From Hydrogenophaga sp. PBL-H3 (GTDB taxonomy: Bacteria > Pseudomonadota > Gammaproteobacteria > Burkholderiales > Burkholderiaceae_C), in NCBI RefSeq assembly GCF_010104355.1, contig NZ_CP044973.1, positions 248,001 to 312,000 on the forward strand: a stretch of DNA of 64,000 nt, written 5' to 3'. This document shows, in pieces, positions 44,035 to 54,100 of the stretch. The number at the start of each line of letters is the position of its first letter. The stretch's first letter is position 1. The position numbers were made by a program, and so were the translations under genes. A model generated the notes under the pieces. It made no database searches. It saw only the letters and a list, made by a program, of their open reading frames with translations, and had not been told where the DNA came from.

Positions 44035-44433
44035 ATGACTGTGTATGTCGACAACATGAGAGCGAGCTACGGACGCATGAAGATGTGGCACATGTTGGCT
44101 GACACCGACGAAGAACTTCATGCAATGGCCGACTTCATTGGGGTGCAGCGCAAGTGGTGGCAGTCACCAGAGCACACCAGTGGGAGCCACTACGACATCG
44201 CCCTGTCCAAACGTGCCTTGGCGGTTCTCTGTGGCGCGGTGGAAATCACCTGGCGGCAAGCCGGCGCGATGAACAGCAGACGCCGGGCGAGTGGAAGACT
44301 GGGGCCGCCAGAGGACGCTATTCAGTGGCTAGAGGAGTACAGGGCCGCACGCCGCGCAGCGCGTCATGCGCAGCCGGCACGCCAAAGCGTCGACGGGACG
44401 TGCAACTCTCGCGGCAGGGAAGATGCTGTATAA
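44035..44433 (+). CDS. DUF4031-family protein, 132 aa
   Basis: Matches the DUF4031 pattern closely: VYVDNMRASYGRMKMWHMLADTDEELHAMAD in the first 35 residues, GVQRKWWQ, and HYDIALSKRALAVLCGAVEI. The C-terminal 40 residues are Arg/Ala-rich and outside the domain. Family function is unknown; members are frequent on phages and plasmids. Confidence 0.85.
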   Translation: MTVYVDNMRASYGRMKMWHMLADTDEELHAMADFIGVQRKWWQSPEHTSGSHYDIALSKRALAVLCGAVEITWRQAGAMNSRRRASGRLGPPEDAIQWLEEYRAARRAARHAQPARQSVDGTCNSRGREDAV

Positions 44434-44442
44434 ACGTCCAGC

Positions 44443-44763
44443 ATGTACTGCGAAGTTACTTTACTGCGGCGATCAGGCCGCAAACTCAAGCGGCACGAGC
44501 TTGGCGCACCCCTGCGGGGAGACCTCACGTTCGATGAGATGCCGCAGCCAACCAAGGCTTTTCCCCGCGCGATGCGGGTGCTCAATCTGTACGAACCGTT
44601 CGGCATGAACAAGCGCACCGCTATGACTCTCATGGAACCCCAGTTCGCCGGTATCGAGGGTCAAGCGATCTGTTTCAAGGGGGTCGAGCTTGTTCCGCGT
44701 GAAGATGGAATTTATGAGCACGCGCAGGCGTGGTTGGTGACCCCAATCCTGGTCAAGGCATAA
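44443..44763 (+). CDS. hypothetical protein, 106 aa
   Basis: Small basic protein starting MYCEVTLLRRSGRKLKRHEL, with a beta-rich second half (AICFKGVELVPREDGIYEHAQ). It begins 9 bases after the DUF4031 gene and is probably co-transcribed. Not recognised. Confidence 0.65.
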   Translation: MYCEVTLLRRSGRKLKRHELGAPLRGDLTFDEMPQPTKAFPRAMRVLNLYEPFGMNKRTAMTLMEPQFAGIEGQAICFKGVELVPREDGIYEHAQAWLVTPILVKA

Positions 44764-44918
44764 GCCTTGCGCACACATCCACGGATGCAAGTCAGGCAGC
44801 GTCAGGCGAACCCGGGCATGTAGCTGGCGCCAAAATGCCCCTGAACGCTCCAAGCAGCACGCAGCGGCTCAGTGAGCCTCCGTAGGCCCGGGTTTCGGCC
44901 ACTCGATCGCGTCCCCGT

Positions 44919-45851
44919 TCAGCCGGGTTGCACGATGCACAACTCGATGGGAAGCACCGGCTCTTTGAGATGCTTGAAAAGGCTGGTCAGCTGGCCATGG
45001 GTGAGCTTGTCGCGATTCTTCACTTCGACGAAGCGAAGTTGCCCTGTTTTCGGGTCAAAGACCATCAGATCGAAGTTGTGGCAGGGCACATCGAAGACCT
45101 CCAGACCGTTGAAAGCATTCGTGAAGCCGCCTTGCTCCAGAACCACGTTGGCAAATTCAGCGAAGTAGGGAGAGCTGCCGTACTTGTCCTGGCCCCTTGC
45201 AACGTAGTGCTGCTGGGTCATCGCAATAAAGGGCGCCAAAAGAGCACCTGTCCGCTCGGTCAGGGCTGAACAAAGCACCCTGTACTGCTCTGCCAAATCG
45301 TCTTTGGAGACAGCCAGGTCAAACAGTGGGGCCGGCTCGATGATGCTTTCAAAATAGGACTGGCGAGAAGGGGGTGCCGGAGGTAGGGCAGCGCCGGCGA
45401 GGTCGAAGTAGAGGTGGCCTGAGAGGAATGGCTCGAAATTCAGAACATCAACTCGCTCAAGTCGCAGATCATCCGCAAGATTCCACGTGTGCTTGGAGCT
45501 ACGGCCTGCGGTTTCGATGTTCCTGTTGTAGCGGTAGCACTGTGAGAGACCGGAGCAGAAGTAGAGGCTCACAGCATCTCGAATGAAGTTGAAAGCGGTC
45601 CCTTCGTTCCAAGAGGCAACACAACCCTGGTCTTCGTAGAAGCGTTTCGCCACCAACTCTACCCTCGAGAAGACCGTGTTTAGGTACCTGAAAGCGCGAG
45701 GCGGCTCGACTGTGACGCCACTCACCTCGACGACAGGAAGTCCGTTTGCCTCAAATGCTTCTTTCGGCGTTTTGTACTGCTTTGCTAGGTCTATCGGCCG
45801 CTCCGGGGCCGTAGCGCCGGGCTCATCTCCTGCTGCATGCTCAAGGGTCAT
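44919..45851 (-). CDS. VRR-NUC-like nuclease, 310 aa
   Basis: The C-terminal 80 residues carry the PD-(D/E)xK layout of VRR-NUC domains: FDLMVFDPKTGQLRFVEVKN, then DKLTHGQLTSLFKHL. The Asp of FDLMVFD and E-V-K are the expected metal site. The N-terminal 200 residues are unrecognised and contain several Tyr/Phe-rich helices. It lies just downstream of the recombinase on the same strand. Probably a structure- or end-specific nuclease. Confidence 0.75.
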   Translation of the reverse strand: MTLEHAAGDEPGATAPERPIDLAKQYKTPKEAFEANGLPVVEVSGVTVEPPRAFRYLNTVFSRVELVAKRFYEDQGCVASWNEGTAFNFIRDAVSLYFCSGLSQCYRYNRNIETAGRSSKHTWNLADDLRLERVDVLNFEPFLSGHLYFDLAGAALPPAPPSRQSYFESIIEPAPLFDLAVSKDDLAEQYRVLCSALTERTGALLAPFIAMTQQHYVARGQDKYGSSPYFAEFANVVLEQGGFTNAFNGLEVFDVPCHNFDLMVFDPKTGQLRFVEVKNRDKLTHGQLTSLFKHLKEPVLPIELCIVQPG

Positions 45852-45952
45852 GTTGTCCTCCTGTGCAGGGGATTCTAGGAGGGCACGATCTGGATCGGCA
45901 CTGGCTCCATGGCGGAACCCGTTTTTGCAGTGAGGACAGCCGCTCTTGCGAC

Positions 45953-47014
45953 CTATTCGAGGAGGCTTGAAGCAGGGTTGCTAGCGAGTGCACCGCGGCG
46001 CTGGTAGCCGATCACAACCGCGACGGACTGGTGGCCCGTCATCGCCATCGTGTCGGAGATGGACACGTTCTGTGCTGCAGCCTCAGTGACAAATCCTGAG
46101 CGCAGGGAGTGCGCGGAAAAATCCCCCTCCACACCGGCCTGCAGGCACCGCGCCTGCACGATGTCACGCACCGCAGCGGCCGACAGCGCACCGCCCACGT
46201 GGCCACCCTTGAGCACCCGGCGAAAAATGGTCCCGTCCTTCACGCCGCTGGTCAGCAGCCAGTCATCCAGCGCTGCGCCGGCGGCGCCGAGCACCGGCTT
46301 GTGGTTCTCGGGCCGATCAAAGCCGCTCTGGTTGGACTTGGAGAACGCCATCTCGTAGCTGAATTCCCCGGGGCCCAGCCGCTTGAGGAACTTCATGTCT
46401 GCTGCCGCGACCTCTGAACGCCGGCGCCCGCCACTGGCCCATGCGAACAGCAACAGCGCACGGTCGCGCTTGCCTTTGATCGAGTCGTCGCAGGTGGCCA
46501 GCACCAGCTGCAGGGGGTCTTTGGTCAGCGCGTCTTTCTTTTTCGGCAGCGCACCGCGTTTCGCGTAGGCCTTGCGTGTGCTGGAGAGCAGATCGCGCAC
46601 CTTGGGGTCTTGGCATGGGTTCTTCACCTCGCGCACCTGGTGGGCCTTGGAGAGCACGGCCAGGCGGTGCACAATCGTGTTGAAAGAAAGCGGACCAAGC
46701 TTGCCCTTGTAGCCGGCGTCGACCAGGACAGCATCGATCTCTGCAGGCAATTCGTGCATCAAACCCTGGGGTGTTGTTCGCTGGACATGGTCCACGATGA
46801 ACTGCAGAACGCACGAGCTGGGCAAGGGCAAGGAGATCTGAATGCCGTATCGGATGCCGTACCACGCAGCCCAGTACTTGAGCGCGCTGAGGTAGGACTG
46901 CTGTGTGTTCTGCGATTCACCTTCGCGCATCAAATCGGCCACGGCCTGCGCGGTGACATCGGTGAGCTCGTGCGGCTGGAGTGAGGGCGTTTTCTGGAGC
47001 GTCGGCAGGCGCAT
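45953..47014 (-). CDS. tyrosine recombinase / integrase
   Basis: About 353 residues. SAM-like N-terminal domain near 20-110 (AQAVADLMREGESQNTQQSY). Catalytic block: Arg in ASGGRRRSEVAAAD near 190, HSLRSGF near 300 (H-x-x-R), TGHQS near 323, and the nucleophile Tyr in VIGYQRRGAL near 335. ATG at 47014 (MRLPTLQKTP) is preferred to 47050. A dif-like inverted repeat lies 63 bases upstream. Such stand-alone recombinases resolve plasmid multimers or integrate elements. Confidence 0.92.
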   Translation of the reverse strand: MRLPTLQKTPSLQPHELTDVTAQAVADLMREGESQNTQQSYLSALKYWAAWYGIRYGIQISLPLPSSCVLQFIVDHVQRTTPQGLMHELPAEIDAVLVDAGYKGKLGPLSFNTIVHRLAVLSKAHQVREVKNPCQDPKVRDLLSSTRKAYAKRGALPKKKDALTKDPLQLVLATCDDSIKGKRDRALLLFAWASGGRRRSEVAAADMKFLKRLGPGEFSYEMAFSKSNQSGFDRPENHKPVLGAAGAALDDWLLTSGVKDGTIFRRVLKGGHVGGALSAAAVRDIVQARCLQAGVEGDFSAHSLRSGFVTEAAAQNVSISDTMAMTGHQSVAVVIGYQRRGALASNPASSLLE

Positions 47015-47074
47015 GGTGGGGCCTCTGTTGCGGTTGGTCTGGGCGACCACTCCTCCGGGCTGGTGGCGCTATAG

Positions 47075-47103
47075 GTCTCGATAAGCATCTCTTATCGAGG
47101 CTA
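47075..47103. repeat. dif-like recombination site candidate
   Basis: Two inverted 11-base arms, GGTCTCGATAA and (reverse complement of the right arm) AGCCTCGATAA, flank the 7-base centre GCATCTC. The inner edges read ATAA and TTAT as in Xer sites. The innermost nine bases of each side (CTCGATAAG) are perfectly inverted. It lies beside the recombinase gene. Confidence 0.6.
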
Positions 47104-47209
47104 ATATATCGCATGAAGGAGGGGGGCTAGAAATGGTTTTTTTCTGCCCAGATTGATTGCAGATTCGGCCAGCTTCGAACTTGAAAAACTCGCAGCTGCA
47201 GGCAGACTT

Positions 47210-47941
47210 ATGCCTCCACCTGCACAACGCCACAACATGCATGAACTCGTCGCGCGCCCATTGAGCGCCAATGCATCTACCGTACACCCTGATGTCGGCC
47301 TGCACAAGAATCTGGAGAACGCCTTGAAGGCTCTCACGGCAGGCGAATCGATGCAGCCGAATGAAGCGTTTTCTCCCGAGGTCAATGCACGCCTGCTGGT
47401 GGCCCATGACAACGCTTCGCGGGCCGCTGCAAGTGCGCCCCCAGAAGTTCGCCCGAACGTTCACCGCCTGTTGGCAACGTCAGTGCGCGCACCCACCGCC
47501 GCCAAGCGTGTGATGTGGCTCCACCGCGCTGCAGACACGCTGGCCACCGCCTACAGCGGCGTTTCGGCATGCCGTGCGGGGTGCAATCACTGCTGCTTCA
47601 TCCCTGTGAAGGTGAGCGCCACCGAGGCCCGCGTGCTCGGTCGTGCAGTTGGTCGTTTGCCCGCGCCCGTAGAGACTCACCGCCCTGTGCACCCCGAGGG
47701 GTACGAATCGCCGTGCCCATTCCTCCAGGATGGGTCATGCACCGCATACGAGCATCGCCCGGCAGTATGCAGGACGCACATCAATCTTGACGTGGACGAT
47801 TTGCTGTGCCGTCTCGTGCCCGGTCAGGCCGTGCCGGTGCCTTACCTGGACACGCGCTTGTTCGCTCTAGCCAGCATCCAGATCGAACCAGAAGATGGCG
47901 CTTGGGCGGATCTGAGGCAGTGGTTCCCTACCAAGGCCTGA
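47210..47941 (+). CDS. YkgJ-family cysteine-cluster protein, 243 aa
   Basis: Contains CRAGCNHCCFIPVKVSATEA near residue 123, then CPFLQDGSCTAYEHRPAVC near 165, the Cys pattern of YkgJ/CxxCxxCC zinc- or iron-binding proteins. ATG at 47210 is preferred; a TTG at 47153 and an ATG at 47237 are alternatives. The N-terminal 100 residues are extra compared with the minimal family. The biochemical role of the family is not firmly known. Confidence 0.75.
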   Translation: MPPPAQRHNMHELVARPLSANASTVHPDVGLHKNLENALKALTAGESMQPNEAFSPEVNARLLVAHDNASRAAASAPPEVRPNVHRLLATSVRAPTAAKRVMWLHRAADTLATAYSGVSACRAGCNHCCFIPVKVSATEARVLGRAVGRLPAPVETHRPVHPEGYESPCPFLQDGSCTAYEHRPAVCRTHINLDVDDLLCRLVPGQAVPVPYLDTRLFALASIQIEPEDGAWADLRQWFPTKA

Positions 47942-47950
47942 TCGACGCCT

Positions 47951-48427
47951 CTACTCGTTGCCAGCGATGGGTGAAGTGGGTGGGGGAACTACCGACGCTT
48001 CTTCAAGCGGTCGGGGACGAACGACCTCGTAGGGCCCTCCGCATTTGCTGCACAACAGTGGGTTGTCCCGATAGCGCATGTCTGCGCTTCCATCAGTGCG
48101 TCTGTGCTGATGCCTGGGCACCGTTGACTTGCCGCAATGAACACACAGCGGGCGTCGGGCTTCCCGATCGGCAGCAACCCGTTCACGGCGCCTTTGTTCA
48201 ATTTCAGCGTCCCCCCGTTTTTTCGTTTCGAGTTCTGCGCACGCTTGAGCTTGGCGTCGCCTGTCCACCCGGTGCTTGAAAGCGAACAGGAGGGCCACAG
48301 ATCCGCCGGCGACAAGCACTACTCCAACGATGTTCCAAAATTCACGCGGAATTCCGTGAAGGAAAAACGCCCAAAGCAGCAAGAAAAAGATCGCTGTATC
48401 GAGTGCGTAGATCAGAACCTTTTTCAT
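47951..48427 (-). CDS. membrane protein with C-terminal zinc ribbon, 158 aa
   Basis: Two hydrophobic segments at about 5-25 (VLIYALDTAIFFLLLWAFFL) and 32-52, then a charged coiled-coil-like helix (KKRGDAEIEQRRRERVAADR), then CVHCGK near 95 and CSKCGGPYE near 127, a four-Cys zinc ribbon. Topology suggests the ribbon is cytoplasmic. Not assigned to a family. Confidence 0.7.
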   Translation of the reverse strand: MKKVLIYALDTAIFFLLLWAFFLHGIPREFWNIVGVVLVAGGSVALLFAFKHRVDRRRQAQACAELETKKRGDAEIEQRRRERVAADREARRPLCVHCGKSTVPRHQHRRTDGSADMRYRDNPLLCSKCGGPYEVVRPRPLEEASVVPPPTSPIAGNE

Positions 48428-48513
48428 GGATGCAGGCACCGAGCGGACGGACTCTGGTGCTCGGGAAGTGGCGACCTCGTGAACTCTACAGGAGGGAAAG
48501 CCTCCCTACGCGG

Positions 48514-49452
48514 TCACGCTACCTGCAGCAAAACGCGCAAAACGCTGTTTGCATAGGCGTTGTGGGTGGCGCGGGTCACTGGGTTGAAAGGGAGGCGTCC
48601 GTCCCAACCCGGAAGCGATTCGATGTATTGCCGAAGCGCTTTGTACTCGGGACGCCACTGTCCACCAGGGCCCTCCGCATCCGCCGTGCACTCTCGGTAA
48701 ATCTGCTCCATGCCCCCGCCAATCGCGCGCACCAGAACTCCAAGGGTCAGCGGCTTCTTCAACTGGTCGCGCCGGTAGCAAAGAACATCGACCACAGCTT
48801 GAAGGGCCTGTAGCCCGCTCTCCGCATCTGGGTCCTCACGGCCAGTGGCGATTGCGGTCTGGCGCTGCTGCAGCTTGACCTCATCCACCAAGGCAGGGGC
48901 TGGAGCCTTGTCGCGCAGAAGCGCAAGCAATGGATTTCCCTCAACACGCTGACTTTGCTCGCGCATCGTCTGCCGGTGCCGGCTGCACATCAGTTGAACC
49001 GATCTCAACATGGCGACCAGGTCGACAAACCTCCTCGTGGCCCAAAGGGTGGGCAGATCGCCGCCACCTTTTGCCGGTAGTAGCTTATCAATGCGGGTGA
49101 ACTGTTCCTGGATGCCTGCAGCTGCGAAGTCCTGAGCGGTGAGTTTTCGGTGCTGGAACGAAGCAGCGCCACCCAGGTTCCTGAAGAGTGCGGGCAGACA
49201 AGCACTCACTTCCCGGCCGAGTTCAACGAGATCACCGCCCTCCTCTTCAGTCGCAGGCAGCGCCGCCCAAGCAGCGCGTATGTCAACCAGCACATCCTGC
49301 GTAACGCGAGCGACACCGACAAGGCTGTCACGCTGGTCCTTGCTCGCTTTGCCCTCATCTTTCGCAGACGCGTAAGCAATAGCAAAGCCTGCGGCCGTGA
49401 AAAACAGCACGAGAATCAAAAGCAGGAGAACGCCTTGAGAAGTGGGTTGCAT
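48514..49452 (-). CDS. membrane-anchored hypothetical protein, 312 aa
   Basis: One N-terminal membrane segment (GVLLLLILVLFFTAAGFAIA, about residues 7-27), then a helical body. No known motif. ATG at 49452 (MQPTSQG) is preferred to 49479. It follows the small membrane protein on the same strand and may share its transcript. Confidence 0.65.
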   Translation of the reverse strand: MQPTSQGVLLLLILVLFFTAAGFAIAYASAKDEGKASKDQRDSLVGVARVTQDVLVDIRAAWAALPATEEEGGDLVELGREVSACLPALFRNLGGAASFQHRKLTAQDFAAAGIQEQFTRIDKLLPAKGGGDLPTLWATRRFVDLVAMLRSVQLMCSRHRQTMREQSQRVEGNPLLALLRDKAPAPALVDEVKLQQRQTAIATGREDPDAESGLQALQAVVDVLCYRRDQLKKPLTLGVLVRAIGGGMEQIYRECTADAEGPGGQWRPEYKALRQYIESLPGWDGRLPFNPVTRATHNAYANSVLRVLLQVA

Positions 49453-49605
49453 TGGACGTTTTGCCGAGTCGTGGACCAACCTTTGACTCTAGCGCCGCGG
49501 CCACGTGACTCAACCGCGCCAAACGACACAAACGGTTGCGTTGACGGGGTACAGGAGATGTACGCCCCATCCGAGAATAGGGGTTCCCTGACAAAGTTGA
49601 ATGCC

Positions 49606-50184
49606 ATGAAGCTGAATGTTTACGACTTGGGTTACGAGCCCACTGACCTGCACGTCACGATTTCCGACCTGATGGTGGCCACCGCCGACCATTCAGACGA
49701 CTCACTTGACTCAGCGATTTCTGATGTGCTGAAAACGCTGCGCGATCGCATGGGCATGGACGTTGTCTTTTGCTCTGAATTCGTCGACGGCTGCCGCGTC
49801 TTCCGCCAGGTAGAAACAACCGGCATCCGGCCCACGATCGCAGTGGGCGGCTCGGACCTGTTGGAGGAGAGTTGGTGCCAGCGCGTGGTGGACGGCCGCT
49901 TGCCGCGCTTCATTGCCGACGCACGTCAAGACCCCACCGCTTGCGCACTGCTTGACCAACTGCCTTTCTCCATCGGGACGCACATCAGCACCCCTATCGT
50001 GTTGAAGAACGGTGAGATATACGGAACCCTGTGCTGCTTCTCGTTCAGCCCGCAGGACAATCCGAATCCCGATGACCTAAAGACGCTGGAGATGACAGCT
50101 AAGCTCACGGCGATGCGCCTTGAGAGTCGGAACGTGAGGCCCGCCCCACACAGCATCCCCGCATGGGGCTTATCACCCAAATAA
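49606..50184 (+). CDS. stand-alone GAF-domain protein, 192 aa
   Basis: Residues 25-170 form a GAF domain: SDVLKTLRDRMGMDVVFCSE, then GTHISTPIVLKNGEIYGTLC and FSFSPQDNPNPDDLKTLEMT. No output domain (no GGDEF, EAL, kinase or HTH) is attached, so it may act as a sensor partner in trans. ATG at 49606 is preferred to upstream in-frame starts. Confidence 0.8.
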   Translation: MKLNVYDLGYEPTDLHVTISDLMVATADHSDDSLDSAISDVLKTLRDRMGMDVVFCSEFVDGCRVFRQVETTGIRPTIAVGGSDLLEESWCQRVVDGRLPRFIADARQDPTACALLDQLPFSIGTHISTPIVLKNGEIYGTLCCFSFSPQDNPNPDDLKTLEMTAKLTAMRLESRNVRPAPHSIPAWGLSPK

Positions 50185-50248
50185 CCCCGCCTGCGATTCC
50201 ACCTGCCGACGGCTCGCCTGCTCTGGTTAAATCCAGAGCAACACAACG

Positions 50249-51073
50249 ATGGAACGGGGAAGCAGGATGGCGCGAACGATCTACGACCGGCCGACGCGGG
50301 CATTGCTCAAAGACATGCTGGCGGAATGGGCGTTGAAACCCGGCGAGACGTTCGCAGCCCAGCGTGCCGTCGCTTGGTTTGCCGAGCATTACCCGAAGCT
50401 CAAGGCAGGCAGCATCCATGCGCACCTTGTGCAAGCCTCCACCAACGACAGAAGCCGACTCCACCACCCTTCGACCAGGACAACGGACGATCTGTTGTTC
50501 AAGGTCGGTTCGCGCGAGTATCGGCTGTACGAGCCTGCCTCTGATCCACCGCCTGTGCATCCGGCAGCCAAGGTCCAAGTCGCGGACGGCGCCGGTGGAA
50601 CGATTTCAATCACCGAGGAAGATGACGACGCCGGGGTTGCAATCGACGCAGCTCTCGCTGGATCATCCCAGTTCGCGCTCGAGAAAGACCTGCAGCGCTA
50701 TCTCGCGGACAACCTGCAGCTGATCGAGCCCGGCCTGGCGCTCTTCCAGGACGAAGAAATATCGGGCTTTGAATACCCTGCAGGCGGAGGGAGGCGGATC
50801 GATATCCTTGCGAAGGACAAGTCGGGCGGCTTTGTCGTGCTGGAGCTCAAGGTCGAAAAGGGTTATGACCGCGTGGTGGGCCAGCTGCTGCGCTACGTCA
50901 ACTGGGTCCGCAAGGAACTCGCAGAGCCTGGCCAGCGCGTGCGCGGCATCATTGTCTGCCGCTCCATGTCTGAGGATCTCATTCTGGCCTGCGCGGGCAT
51001 CCGGGACGTAGAACTCTTCGAATACCGGCTGCAGGTGAGCGTATCCAAGGTGCCGGCACTTGAGTTGCCCTGA
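50249..51073 (+). CDS. NucS/DUF91-like nuclease with N-terminal helical domain, 274 aa
   Basis: Residues 145-240 carry a PD-(D/E)xK nuclease core similar to DUF91/NucS: LEKDLQRYLADNLQLIEPGL, GGRRIDILAKD (catalytic Asp), then FVVLELKVEKG (E-x-K). The N-terminal 75 residues (GETFAAQRAVAWFAEHYPKL) look like a small helical DNA-binding domain often seen before restriction-like nucleases. It precedes the MmeI-like gene by 79 bases on the same strand. A mismatch or restriction role is possible. Confidence 0.8.
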   Translation: MERGSRMARTIYDRPTRALLKDMLAEWALKPGETFAAQRAVAWFAEHYPKLKAGSIHAHLVQASTNDRSRLHHPSTRTTDDLLFKVGSREYRLYEPASDPPPVHPAAKVQVADGAGGTISITEEDDDAGVAIDAALAGSSQFALEKDLQRYLADNLQLIEPGLALFQDEEISGFEYPAGGGRRIDILAKDKSGGFVVLELKVEKGYDRVVGQLLRYVNWVRKELAEPGQRVRGIIVCRSMSEDLILACAGIRDVELFEYRLQVSVSKVPALELP

Positions 51074-51151
51074 CACCACCAGGCTCAGTGTTGTGACACC
51101 CCCGGGCCCGAGAACACGCTGCCCGCTGTGCAGCCTCTATCATCGCTCGCC

Positions 51152-54100
51152 ATGGACCAAAACAATGCGATAGAGAAGTTCATAGCAAGCTGGCAGGGGG
51201 CGACAGCAAGTGAGTTGTCAACAGCGCAGAGCTTCGTCATGGGCCTTTGTGAGTTACTGGGTGTGCCCAAGCCACACCCCTCCCCCGAGCAGGACTACAT
51301 GTTCGAGCGCCCTGTGACGTTCCTGCATGGCGATGGCTCCAGCAGCGCGGGGCGCATCGACTGCTACCGGCGTGGCCACTTCGTGCTTGAGGCCAAGAAA
51401 CTCAAAGCAGGAACACACACCAAAGGATTTGACGATGGTCTCCTGCGTGCCCGCAGCCAGGGTGAGGGGTATGCCCGCGCCTTGCCTGCCGCCGAAGGCA
51501 GGCCACCGTTCGTTCTGGTGGTCGACGTGGGGACCGTCATCGAGATCTATGCCGAGTTCAGTCGCAGCGGTGGATCTTATGTCCCGTTCCCAGATCCTCG
51601 CAGCCACCGTATCGCACTCGCTGACCTTGCCCGTCCAGAGATTCGGGAACGCCTGCTTCGCATCTGGACCGACCCCGACAGCCTCAACCCCGCGCGCGTT
51701 AGCGCCCAGGTCACACGCGAGGTATCACAGCACCTGGCTTCCCTGGCCCGATCCCTGGAAAAAGCGGGGCATCCCCCCCAACACGTGGCCGGGTACCTGA
51801 CCCGATGCCTGTTCAGCATGTTCGCGGAAGACGTGGCGCTGCTGCCGCAAGGAGCATTCCTTGGCTTGCTTCAAACACACCGCAAGGACCCTTCAGGACT
51901 TCAGCAGATGTTGCGCATCCTGTGGTCGGACATGGACCATGGTGGTTTCTCCGCGACGCTCGTCAAACCTGTGCTCCGGTTCAACGGGAAACTTTTCAAG
52001 GACGCCAGCGCAGACGGCTACAGCCTGCACCTGACCACTGCTCAGATCGATCTGCTCATTCAAGCCGCGCAGTCCAACTGGCGAGAGGTCGAGCCAGCCA
52101 TCTTCGGCACCCTTCTGGAACGCGCATTGGACCCTGCCGAGCGACACGCGCTCGGCGCCCACTACACACCACGCGCATACGTGGAGCGTCTGGTGTTGCC
52201 CACCGTGATGGAGCCATTGCGCGCCGAATGGGCGAACTCGCAGGCGGCCGCGCTGCTGCTGGCCCATGAAGCTGCCGAGTTGGAAGCCAATGCGCCCGTG
52301 GTGAAAACCAAAAAGGACTTTGTGGTCCTGGATCGGCACAGCGCTGCCGTGCGGGCCAAGTGGCGCGAGGCCCGACAGCAAGTGAAGGATTTTCACCACC
52401 GGCTCTGCACCGTGCGTGTTCTGGATCCTGCGTGTGGGAGCGCGAACTTTTTGTACGTCACGCTGGAGCATCTGAAGCGCCTGGAAGGTGAAGTGCTCAA
52501 CCAGCTCGACGCCCTGGGGGAAACCCAGGACGCGCTGGACTTGGGCAAGGAGACAGTGAACCTGCAGCAGTTGCTGGGCATTGAACTCAACGAGCGTGCT
52601 GCTGCGCTAGCAGAGCTGGTTCTATGGATCGGCTATCTGCAGTGGCACATCCGGACCTTCGGCAATGCCAGCGTAGCTGAGCCTGTGGTGCACGACTATG
52701 GAAACATCGAGAACCGAGACGCGGTGCTTTCCTACGACACGAAGGAGCCGCTTGTCGATGCCAATGGCGTCGTCGTCACCCGATGGGATGGAGAAACTAC
52801 CAAGCGGCACGCAGTCACCGGCGAGCTGGTACCGGACGAATCGGCACAAATCGCGCAGTGGCGCTACATCAATGCCCGCCCGGCAGCGTGGCCTGCCGCA
52901 GAATTCATCGTGGGCAATCCCCCATTCATTGGTGCGGGCGCGATGCGTGGAGCTTTGGGCGATGGTTACACAGAGGCCCTACGTGAGGCGTGGCCCCAGG
53001 TGCCTGAAAGCGCGGACTTTGTCATGCACTGGTGGCAACGTGCAGCCAGTCTAGTGGCCACAGGCAAAGCTCAACGATTTGGCTTGATAACCACAAACAG
53101 CCTGCGCCAGACTTTTAATCGACGTGTTGTTCAAAGTGCGCTGGATGGTGTTTCTCTGCTGTTTGCGATACCAGATCACCCGTGGGTGGACAGCACCAAC
53201 GGGGCGGCCGTTCGCATAGCTATGACCGTGGGTACAGCTGGGAGCGGGGAAGGACGTTTGCTGACAGTGGCAGAAGAAATCAGCGGCGAAGATGGTGAGG
53301 TAGGTGTCCTCTTGACGGAGCAACTCGGACTTCTTCATGCTGACCTCCGTGTCGGTGCCAATGTGGCAGCGGCGGGCTCGTTGCGCAGCAATGTGAATCT
53401 GAGCAATCGAGGGGTTCAGTTGTTCGGGGCAGGATTCATCGTCACCCGAGAGGAAGCAACTGTGCTGGGTCTCGGCGTTGTTCCTGGGCTGGAGAAGCAC
53501 ATCAGGGAATATCGAAATGGCCGCGACCTTACGGCCAAGCCTCGCGATGTACTCGTCATCGACTTGTACGGGTTGGACGCGGACGATGTACGCAAACGCT
53601 TCCCCTTGGTCTACCAGAGGCTTAGCGACCGCGTGAAACCAACGCGTGATGCCAAGGCCGATACCAAGGACGGCGCCGGCTATGCCAAGCACTGGTGGCT
53701 ACATGGAAAACCCAGACAGGAAATGCGTCGACAGCTCGCGGGGCTGCCACGCTACATCGCGACCGTCGAGACCGCAAAGCATCGCATCTTCCAGTTTCTG
53801 GATAGCAGTGTTCTGCCAGACAACAAACTGGTGGCGATAGCTCTCAGTGACGCATTCCATCTCGGAGTGCTCTCCAGCAGGATTCACGGTGCGTGGGCAC
53901 TGGCTGCTGGTGGGTGGCTCGGGGTCGGAAATGACCCCGTCTATGTGAAGTCTCGCTGCTTCGAAGCATTTCCCTTTCCGGGCGATGACACCGGCGCGAG
54001 CCCCCCGCTGCAGCAGCGCATCCGCGACCTGGCCGAGCAGCTGGATGCTCACCGCAAAAGGCAGCAAGCTGCCCACCCTGATGCGATGCTCACCTCCACC

